From NCBI GenBank assembly GCA_964487445.1, contig CAZAQG010000108.1, positions 1 to 6,782 on the forward strand: a stretch of DNA of 6,782 bases, read 5' to 3'. The notes under the pieces were generated by a model. That model did no database searches. It was not told the DNA's origin and saw only the letters and a list, made by a program, of their open reading frames with translations. The position numbers were made by a program, and so were the translations under genes. Each line of letters opens with the position of its first letter. Within the stretch, counting starts at the first letter, position 1. Below are positions 1-5,342 of this stretch, piece by piece. The DNA comes from BMS3Abin12 sp964487445 (GTDB lineage Bacteria; Pseudomonadota; Gammaproteobacteria; 21-64-14).

Positions 1-26
1 GAAATAATCTTGTAACCTACGTGATA

Positions 27-710
27 TTATGCAATTTTCTTGAGAACCCCATCTTCCAGATGCAGCCTCCGGTCCATCCGCTCCGCCAATCCCGCATCAT
101 GGGTCGCCACCACGAGACTGGTGTGGAACGCCTCGTTGAGCGCCAGCATGGTGGCGATCAGCGACTCCGCCGCGTGTTGGTCCAGGTTTCCGGTGGGCTC
201 GTCCGCCAGTACGCAGCGCGGCTCGGTGACCAGGGCGCGCGCCACCGCGACGCGCTGGCGCTCGCCGCCGGAGAGTTCGCCCGGCTTGTGGGCGAGCCGC
301 GCCCCGAGCCCGACCTGCTCGAGCACGGCGCGCGCCCGGCGGGCCGCCTCGGCGGGGGCGAGGCGGCGCAGCAACAGCGGCATGGCCACGTTCTCGAGCG
401 CCGTGAACTCGGGTAGCAGGTGATGGAACTGATAGACGAACCCCAGCGCCCGGTTGCGCAGGCGGCTGCGCGCGGCGTCGCCCAATCGCTCCATCGCCTG
501 GCCTGCGATGCGTACCCGACCGGCCGACGGGCGTTCCAGGCCGCCGAGCAGGTGCAGGAGCGTGCTCTTTCCGCTCCCCGACGCCCCGACGATCGCCACC
601 CGTTCGCCCGGCATCACCGTGAGATCGACCTCACGCAGCACCTCGACATCGAGACCTCCCTCGCGGAAGGTCTTCGCCAGTCCCCGGCACTCGAGCACCG
701 GCTCACTCAT
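27..710 (-). CDS. lolD: LolD, ATP-binding subunit of the lipoprotein-releasing complex
   Basis: LolD is the cytoplasmic ATPase that drives lipoprotein release from the inner membrane to LolA. The 227-residue protein is of typical length. It has Walker A GASGSGKST at 42-50, Q-loop Gln94, signature LSGGERQRVAVARAL at 146-160, Walker B VLADE at 167-171, D-loop GNLD at 174-177 and H-loop His204. The segment FVYQFHHLLPEFTALENVAM (91-110) is the LolD hallmark that separates it from MacB-type ATPases. The start at 710 is supported by GGAGG. The gene overlaps lolC by 8 bases, and the two are surely co-transcribed. After the TAA, 26 AT-rich bases remain in the window. They contain no ATG, GTG or TTG on this strand and no hairpin, so neither lolE nor a terminator is seen. 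Confidence 0.96.
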   Translation of the reverse strand: MSEPVLECRGLAKTFREGGLDVEVLREVDLTVMPGERVAIVGASGSGKSTLLHLLGGLERPSAGRVRIAGQAMERLGDAARSRLRNRALGFVYQFHHLLPEFTALENVAMPLLLRRLAPAEAARRARAVLEQVGLGARLAHKPGELSGGERQRVAVARALVTEPRCVLADEPTGNLDQHAAESLIATMLALNEAFHTSLVVATHDAGLAERMDRRLHLEDGVLKKIA

Positions 711-1950
711 AACGCAGGGCCTCCGCGGGCTGGGTGCGGGCCGCGCGCCACGCCGGGTACAGCGTGGCGAGCACCGCGAGCCCGAACGCCAGGATGCAGA
801 TGTGCGTCACGTCGGTCCAGTGCAGATCGGACGGGAAACCGCTGACCAGATAGACGCTCTCGGGGATGAACTGCACGTGGAACAGACGTTCGATGAACGG
901 CACCACGGTACCCACGTTGAGCGCGAGGGCGACGCCGCCGGCGAAACCCAGCAGCGTACCGATCGCCCCGATCACCGTACCCTGGATGATGAATACCGCC
1001 ATGATCCCGCGCGGCGTGGCGCCGAGCGTGCGCAGGATGGCGATGTCCGCCTTCTTGTCGGCGACCGTCATCACCAGGGTAGAGACGATGTTGAACGCCG
1101 CCACCGCGACGATCAGCGCCAGGATCACGAACATCGCGGTCTTCTCGGTCTGTACCGCGCGAAAGTAGTTCACGTGCTGCCGGGTCCAGTCCTCGGCCAG
1201 GTCGTTCGGCGGAAGCTTCGCCGAGAGTTCGCGCGCCACCTGCGGCGCGAACATCGGGTTGTCGAGCTTCAGGCGCACACCGGTCACGCCACTGCCGGTA
1301 CGAAACAGGCGCTGCGCGTCGCGCAGGTCGATCAGCGCCACGCCTCGGTCGTATTCGTACATACCGATATTGAAAACACCGACCGTCGTGAAGCGCTTCA
1401 GGCGCGGCAGGATCCCGGCCGGTGTGATCACCGCCTGCGGGGTCACCACGGTGACCTTGTCGCCCGGGACCACGCCGAGAGCGACCGCGAGCCTGCTGCC
1501 GAGGATGATCCCGAACCCGCCCGGTCGCAGGTTCGAGAGCCGACCCTCGACCATCTTGCGTCCGACCGAGTCCACCTGAGGCTCGAGCTTCGGGGACACG
1601 CCGCGGATGATCGTTCCGCTGACCAGCGAGCCGTTGGCGAGCATGGCCTGCCCCTCCACGTAGGGCGCCGCACCGGTCACGTGCGGGAAGCGGCGCACCT
1701 GCTTCAACACGCTTTCCCAATTCGCGAGCGTGCCGTAGGCCCCCGAGACGGTCACGTCGGCGGTCATCGATAACAGCCGCTCGCGCACCTCCTTCTGAAA
1801 CCCGTTCATCACCGACAACACCGTGATCAGTGCCGTTATGCCGAGCGCCATGCCGAAGATGGAGGTCAGCGAGATGAAGGAAATGAAGTGATTACGCCGG
1901 CGCGCACGCGTGTAGCGCAGGCCGATAAACAGTTCCGCGGGTCTGAACAT
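703..1950 (-). CDS. lolC: Lipoprotein-releasing ABC transporter permease (LolC/LolF type)
   Basis: This inner-membrane permease of the Lol system extracts outer-membrane lipoproteins from the inner membrane and passes them to LolA. The 415-residue length is normal for the family. The N-terminus, MFRPAELFIGLRY, closely resembles E. coli LolC. Transmembrane helix 1 is at about 24-48, with the family motif VLSVMNGFQ. A large periplasmic domain spans about 50-265. Three C-terminal helices are near 270-295, 315-350 and 380-402. The coupling segment ADKKADIAILRTLGATPRGI is at about 297-316. Residues 170-190 (TPQAVITPAGILPRLKRFTTV) match the Pro-containing Hook that in LolC grips LolA and is absent from LolE. 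The ATG at 1950 is the first start after an in-frame TAA, but it has no Shine-Dalgarno. It overlaps lolD by 8 bases. With no lolE visible, it may serve as a homodimeric LolF. Confidence 0.93.
   Translation of the reverse strand: MFRPAELFIGLRYTRARRRNHFISFISLTSIFGMALGITALITVLSVMNGFQKEVRERLLSMTADVTVSGAYGTLANWESVLKQVRRFPHVTGAAPYVEGQAMLANGSLVSGTIIRGVSPKLEPQVDSVGRKMVEGRLSNLRPGGFGIILGSRLAVALGVVPGDKVTVVTPQAVITPAGILPRLKRFTTVGVFNIGMYEYDRGVALIDLRDAQRLFRTGSGVTGVRLKLDNPMFAPQVARELSAKLPPNDLAEDWTRQHVNYFRAVQTEKTAMFVILALIVAVAAFNIVSTLVMTVADKKADIAILRTLGATPRGIMAVFIIQGTVIGAIGTLLGFAGGVALALNVGTVVPFIERLFHVQFIPESVYLVSGFPSDLHWTDVTHICILAFGLAVLATLYPAWRAARTQPAEALRYE
720..724 (-). promoter_or_regulatory. Shine-Dalgarno site for lolD
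   Basis: The minus strand reads GGAGG, 9 bases before the lolD ATG at 710. It sits inside the lolC codons for the terminal EALRYE. It supports the chosen lolD start and efficient translation of lolD from the lolCD message despite the 8-base gene overlap. Confidence 0.7.
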
Positions 1951-1958
1951 GGAGCGCC

Positions 1959-1987
1959 ATTAGACCACAAACCCCATCGCGGTTCGA
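1959..1987 (-). promoter_or_regulatory. Possible weak promoter for lolC
   Basis: On the minus strand TCTAAT (1964-1959) matches the sigma-70 -10 consensus at 5 of 6 positions. The best -35 at 17-base spacing, TCGAAC (1987-1982), matches at only 3 of 6. Initiation from it would begin about 2-3 bases before the lolC ATG, giving an almost leaderless mRNA. This agrees with the lack of any Shine-Dalgarno there. The call is speculative, because a single good hexamer can occur by chance. Confidence 0.22.
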
Positions 1988-2000
1988 ACGCGGCGCACCC

Positions 2001-2021
2001 GCCGCGAGCGCCGCTCGCGGC
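2001..2021. repeat. Perfect 10-bp inverted repeat
   Basis: GCCGCGAGCG at 2001-2010 and CGCTCGCGGC at 2012-2021 are exact reverse complements around a single C. A realistic RNA hairpin would have an 8-bp stem with a 5-base loop. It lies about 50 bases before the lolC start and is distinct from the GTAG-headed elements. It could halt or slow read-through from the efflux operon, or fold in a lolC leader. It has no U-tract, so it is not called a terminator. Confidence 0.6.
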
Positions 2022-2043
2022 ACCGCCGGGCACCCGACAATGG

Positions 2044-2122
2044 CGGCCGGGCACGCCCGGCCCTACCGGGGCTCCGCGGTCATCATGGATTCCGTAGGGC
2101 GGGGCAAGCCCCGCCGACGCCG
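2044..2122. repeat. BIME-like REP pair, copy A (11-base deletion in the right arm)
   Basis: This is a near-identical direct copy of the element 119 bases to its right. Positions 2044-2115 match 2163-2234 at 69 of 72 bases by hand alignment. The left palindrome is at 2045-2062 with a central A for G change; its CTAC is at 2063-2066. The right GTAG is at 2094-2097, with its 18-base hairpin at 2098-2115. Compared with copy B it lacks 11 bases (equivalent to 2235-2245, including the terminal CTAC) before a shared GACGCCG. The other two differences fall in the linker, so the hairpin-forming arms are the better conserved part. Confidence 0.78.
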
Positions 2123-2162
2123 TTGGAGATTCCTCTGCCGCGTGGGTGCAATTCCGCGTCGT

Positions 2163-2252
2163 CGGCCGGGCGCGCCCGGCCCTACCGGGGCTCCGCGGTC
2201 ATTATGGATCCCGTAGGGCGGGGCAAGCCCCGCCCCTACCGCGCCGACGCCG
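2163..2252. repeat. BIME-like REP pair, copy B (complete)
   Basis: Two 18-base palindromes, each headed by GTAG, lie in inverted orientation. The left one is on the minus strand: GTAG at 2185-2182, then the perfect palindrome GGCCGGGCGCGCCCGGCC at 2164-2181. The right one is on the plus strand: GTAG at 2213-2216, then GGCGGGGCAAGCCCCGCC at 2217-2234, an 8-bp stem with an AA loop. A following CCTAC (2235-2239) can extend the right stem to pair with its own GTAG head. The 27-base linker (2186-2212) is itself imperfectly self-complementary. GTAG-headed palindromes are the form known for REP sequences mobilised by RAYT (REP-associated tyrosine) transposases. No such transposase is in this window. 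Confidence 0.8.
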
Positions 2253-2257
2253 CCGGG

Positions 2258-3481
2258 TCACTCGTAACGCAGGGCCTCGATGGGGTGCAGGCGCGCGGCC
2301 CGGCGGGCGGGGTACCAGCCGAAGAAGATGCCGATACCGGCCGCGACCACGAAGGCGAGTACGATCGACCACAGGGTCACCACGACGGTCATGGCGACCA
2401 ACCCGCTCACCAGCCAGGCGGCCCCCACGCCCAGGATCGCGCCCGCGAGGCTGCCGAGAATCGAAAGGATCACCGCCTCGAGCAGAAACTGCAGCAGCAC
2501 GTCGCGCGGGCGCGCACCGACGGCCATGCGGATGCCGATCTCCCGGGTCCGCTCGGTGACCGACACCAGCATGATGTTCATGATGCCGATGCCGCCGACC
2601 AGCAGCGAGATCGAGGCGATCGCGCCGAGCATGATCGACAGCGCGCGCGTGGTCCGCGAGGCGGTCTGCGCAAGCGCGGTGAGGTTGCGAATGGTGAAGT
2701 CGTCCGGCTGCCCGACGGGGATGCGGTGGCGCCGGCGCAGCAGGGCCGTCATCCGGCGCCGGGCGCCCTTCATCACCTTCGGTGAGCGGGCCTGGACCAG
2801 CAGGTAGCGCACCGTACCCGGGAACCGGCTGCCGAAGAGCTGGCGCTGCGCGGTGGTGACGGGGATGATGACCACGTCGTCCTGGTCGCGCCCGTCGAGG
2901 CCCTGCCCCTTGGCGGCGAGCGTCCCGATCACCGTGTACGGGCTGCGGTTGATGCGCACCACCCGCCCCAGCGGATCGGCACGACCGAACAGGTTCTCGA
3001 TCACCGTCTGACCGAGCAACGCCACACGCGCCGACGAGCGCACCTCGGCCTCGGTGAAAATCCGCCCCTCGGCCAGCGGCCAATCGCGCACCCGCAGATA
3101 ACCCGGCATCGTGCCGCGCACCAGCGTGCTCCAGTTCTCGGCCCCGTACACCAGTTGCGCGGTGCCCGGGGTGATCGGCGCCACCGCCGAGACGGCGGGC
3201 AACTCGCCGATCGCCGCCGCGTCACCCAGGGTCAAGGTGGGTACCGTTCCGGCCCCGAATCGCAGCCCGCCCGAAGTCGAGGCCCCGGAGAGGACGATGA
3301 ACAGGTTGCTGCCCATCGAAGCGATGGCCTGGTTGACCATGAATCGGGCCCCCGACCCGATGGCAAGCATCAGCACGACCGCGCCCACGCCGATGACCAT
3401 CCCGAGCATGGTGAGGGCGCTGCGCAGGCGGTTGGCGCCCATCGCACGCCATGCCTCCCCCACCACGTCGCGGCCCTTCAC
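2258..3481 (-). CDS. macB: MacB-type ABC transporter permease (FtsX-fold, lacking a fused ATPase)
   Basis: This inner-membrane subunit couples ATP hydrolysis to periplasmic conformational change (mechanotransmission) rather than forming a classical membrane channel. The 407-residue protein has transmembrane helix 1 at about 21-43 (NRLRSALTMLGMVIGVGAV). A large periplasmic domain spans about 45-280. Three C-terminal helices lie near 283-307, 328-355 and 365-390. The family hallmark GGIGIMNIMLVSVTERTREI begins at 296, followed by GIRMAVGAR, which would contact the ATPase. It ends in PIEALRYE, as expected for FtsX-type permeases. The start is GTG, chosen because it forms a GTGA overlap with the ATPase stop and gives the normal N-terminal length (EAWRAMGANRLRS); the next Met is residue 14. 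It is the last gene of the four-gene operon, and REP-like hairpins begin 18 bases after its stop. The symbol refers to the permease half only. Confidence 0.92.
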   Translation of the reverse strand: MKGRDVVGEAWRAMGANRLRSALTMLGMVIGVGAVVLMLAIGSGARFMVNQAIASMGSNLFIVLSGASTSGGLRFGAGTVPTLTLGDAAAIGELPAVSAVAPITPGTAQLVYGAENWSTLVRGTMPGYLRVRDWPLAEGRIFTEAEVRSSARVALLGQTVIENLFGRADPLGRVVRINRSPYTVIGTLAAKGQGLDGRDQDDVVIIPVTTAQRQLFGSRFPGTVRYLLVQARSPKVMKGARRRMTALLRRRHRIPVGQPDDFTIRNLTALAQTASRTTRALSIMLGAIASISLLVGGIGIMNIMLVSVTERTREIGIRMAVGARPRDVLLQFLLEAVILSILGSLAGAILGVGAAWLVSGLVAMTVVVTLWSIVLAFVVAAGIGIFFGWYPARRAARLHPIEALRYE

Positions 3482-4194
3482 GAGGCCGTCTTCGCGGCGG
3501 GCCCGGCCGACGAATCGTCGCCGGCGATCCGCCCGTCGAGAAAGTGCACCAGACGGCGCGCGTAACGGGCGATATCGGGCTCGTGGGTGACCAGCACCAG
3601 CGTGATGCCCTGCTCGCGGTTGAGATCCGCGAGTATCCGCATGATCTCGGCACTGACGGCGGTATCGAGGTTGCCGGTCGGCTCGTCCGCGAGCACCAGG
3701 CGCGGCCGGTTGATCAGCGCGCGCGCGATGGCGACGCGCTGCTGCTGTCCGCCGGAGAGCTGGGTCGGGCGGTGGTGGACGTAGCGCCCGAGCCCGATCC
3801 GCTCCAGCAGTTCCGCGGCGTGCCGCCGGCGCACCCGGCGCTCCACACCCGCGTAGACGAGCGGCAACGCGACGTTGTCGAGCGCGTCCATGCGCGCCAG
3901 GAGGTTGGAGCCCTGGAACACGAACCCCAGGGCGCGGTTGCGTATCGCGGCGAGCCGGTCCGCGTCGAGGCGCGCCACGTCCTCGCCCTCGAACAGATAG
4001 CGCCCGCGCGTCGCGCTGTCCAGGCAGCCGAGGATGTTCATGAAGGTCGATTTTCCGGAGCCGGAGGGACCCATCACGGTGACGAACTCTCCGGCGCGGA
4101 TCTCCAGGTCGACGCCGTCGAGCGCCGGTACCCGCCCGGCGCCGGTAAGGTAGTCCTTGTGCAGCCCCTCGATGCGGATCAGCGGTGCGGTCAT
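3478..4194 (-). CDS. MacB-type ABC transporter ATP-binding protein (separate polypeptide)
   Basis: This cytoplasmic ATPase powers the export complex and corresponds to the N-terminal half of fused MacB. Its 238 residues carry a full nucleotide-binding domain: Walker A GPSGSGKST at 42-50, Q-loop Gln94 (FVFQGSNLL), ABC signature LSGGQQQRVAIARAL at 146-160, Walker B VLADE at 167-171, D-loop GNLD at 174-177 and H-loop His204. Every catalytic residue is present. The QGSNLLARMDALDNVALPL stretch is typical of the MacB subfamily. The tail after about residue 225 is short and low in complexity. The ATG overlaps the adaptor stop by 1 base and has no strong Shine-Dalgarno, which suggests coupled re-initiation. 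The stop overlaps the GTG of the permease (GTGA). The closest organisational parallel is the YknXYZ type, where ATPase and permease are separate. I left the symbol blank because macB normally names the fused protein. Confidence 0.93.
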   Translation of the reverse strand: MTAPLIRIEGLHKDYLTGAGRVPALDGVDLEIRAGEFVTVMGPSGSGKSTFMNILGCLDSATRGRYLFEGEDVARLDADRLAAIRNRALGFVFQGSNLLARMDALDNVALPLVYAGVERRVRRRHAAELLERIGLGRYVHHRPTQLSGGQQQRVAIARALINRPRLVLADEPTGNLDTAVSAEIMRILADLNREQGITLVLVTHEPDIARYARRLVHFLDGRIAGDDSSAGPAAKTAS

Positions 4195-5342
4195 CAGAAC
4201 ACCCGGAATCGCATCCGTCCGCCCTTGTGTTCGGGTCGCTGTGGCGCGAGGTCCTCGACGATCACCCGCTCGCCCGGTTTCAGGTTTCCGGACAGGACTT
4301 CCGTATAGCGGGCGTCGAAGACCCCGGTCCGGATCGGGACCGCCACCGGGCGCCCGTGCTCCAAACGGTAGACGGTGGCGCGGCCCTCCTCCGGAGCGCT
4401 TGCGCGCGCCGGCGCGCCGGCGGGACGGAAACGCAAGGCCGCGTCCGGGATCCGGAGAACGTCATGGCGCTTCGCGGTGACGACGGTGACATAGGCGGTC
4501 ATTCCAGGCAGCAGGTCCTGCTTCGGGTTGGCCACGTCGACCACCGCATTGTAGGTCACGACGTTCTGCCGGATCGTGGGATTGAGGCGGATCTGGCGCA
4601 CCGTGCCGTGGAACACACGCTCCGGGAAGGCGTCCACCGTAAAGCGCACCGGCTGACCGACGCGCACGCCGCCGATGTCGGCCTCCGCCATGCTGGTGTC
4701 GATCTGCATGTGCTCGAGGTCCTTGGCGATCCGGAACAGCGTCGGCGTCTGGAAGCTGGCCGCCACGGTCTGACCGACGTCGACCGTGCGCGCCACCACC
4801 ACCCCGGACACCGGCGAACGGATCACCGTGTAGCCGAGGTTGGTACGATCGAGCGCCACCTGACCGCGTGCGATCTGCACGTCGGCGCGCGCCGCGCCGA
4901 GGGCCTGCACCGACTGGTCGAGATCCGCCTGCGAGATATAGCCCTTGGCGAACAGTACGCGGCTGCGCCGTTCGTTCGCCTCGGCGAGCCGCAGACCCGC
5001 CAGGGCCTTTTCCAGATTGCCTTCGCCCTGCAGGAGCCGCGCCCGAAACAGCGAGGGATCGAGCCTCGCGAGCACCTGACCGGCCTTGACCCGGTCGTTG
5101 AAGTTCGCGTAGAGCCGGCTGACGGTACCCGAGACCTGCGTGCCGACGTTGATCAGGGTCACCGGATTGAGGGTGCCGTTCGCGGAAACCGTGCGCAGGA
5201 TGTCGCCCGTGCCCACCGCCTCGGTGCGGTAGCGCCGCGCGCCGCCCGCCCCGCCCTCGTCGCGCCAAGCCAGATACCCGCCGACGGCGAGACCCGCGGC
5301 GAGCACGACGAAAAGGATCCGGCGCCTGGAAAATGTACTCAT
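4194..5342 (-). CDS. macA: MacA-like periplasmic adaptor (HlyD/membrane-fusion family)
   Basis: This adaptor bridges the inner-membrane ABC transporter and the outer-membrane channel. The 382-residue length is close to that of E. coli MacA. A basic N-terminus (MSTFSRRR) precedes one membrane anchor at about residues 9-26. The first lipoyl half-motif is around 62-95 (INVGTQVSGTVSRLY, then VKAGQVLARLD). A helical hairpin covers about 97-165. The second lipoyl half is at about 170-192 (VIRSPVSGVVVARTVDVGQ). A beta-barrel domain covers about 206-290 and ends in LLPGMTAYVTV. A membrane-proximal domain follows to the end. The ATG is supported by a strong AAGGAG. The stop overlaps the ATPase start as TGATG. 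The neighbouring ABC genes favour a MacA-type role over an RND adaptor. The symbol is a family-level call; macrolide export is not shown. Confidence 0.93.
   Translation of the reverse strand: MSTFSRRRILFVVLAAGLAVGGYLAWRDEGGAGGARRYRTEAVGTGDILRTVSANGTLNPVTLINVGTQVSGTVSRLYANFNDRVKAGQVLARLDPSLFRARLLQGEGNLEKALAGLRLAEANERRSRVLFAKGYISQADLDQSVQALGAARADVQIARGQVALDRTNLGYTVIRSPVSGVVVARTVDVGQTVAASFQTPTLFRIAKDLEHMQIDTSMAEADIGGVRVGQPVRFTVDAFPERVFHGTVRQIRLNPTIRQNVVTYNAVVDVANPKQDLLPGMTAYVTVVTAKRHDVLRIPDAALRFRPAGAPARASAPEEGRATVYRLEHGRPVAVPIRTGVFDARYTEVLSGNLKPGERVIVEDLAPQRPEHKGGRMRFRVF

Larger units (their letters stand above)
1951..2257. other. Intergenic region between the efflux operon and the lolCD pair
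   Basis: This 307-base gap shows no convincing gene. The frames open through it are GC-rich and consist of repeats or run-over from lolC antisense. It contains two copies of a bipartite REP-like element, separated by about 47 bases of unrecognised sequence (2116-2162). A separate inverted repeat lies at 2001-2021, and a weak -10-like hexamer lies next to lolC. Since the rest of the window is packed with overlapping genes, this is the natural boundary between two transcription units. No uridine-rich tract follows any hairpin on either strand, so a classical intrinsic terminator cannot be assigned. Confidence 0.85.

Noticed and set aside
454..1773. Long plus-strand open frame (439 codons) opposite lolC
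   Set aside because: It is a shadow of the GC-rich lolC coding strand. Its product is rich in Arg, His, Asp and Gly with no recognisable domain, whereas the minus strand encodes a full permease.
1888..2097. Small open frame in the intergenic gap on the plus strand
   Set aside because: It overlaps the lolC start and repeat DNA and encodes a Pro/Arg-rich low-complexity peptide. I see no ribosome-binding site or domain.
2001..2239. Intrinsic (Rho-independent) terminators
   Set aside because: The hairpins are strong, but none is followed by a run of T on either strand.
2044..2252. CRISPR array
   Set aside because: There are only two repeat units, each too long, with one 47-base interval and internal inverted palindromes. 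No cas genes are present.
2044..2252. Insertion sequence or transposon remnant carrying a transposase
   Set aside because: No transposase frame, terminal inverted-repeat pair around a gene, or target-site duplication is visible. A non-autonomous REP/BIME element fits better.
2202..3083. Second minus-strand open frame (293 codons) overlapping the permease
   Set aside because: It is a shifted-frame shadow. It is rich in Arg, Gly and Ala, has no membrane helices, and runs through the REP-like repeats.
4194..5342. RND-pump adaptor (AcrA/MdtA type)
   Set aside because: The fold is similar, but the gene is fused by overlap to an ABC ATPase and permease, and no RND transporter is present.
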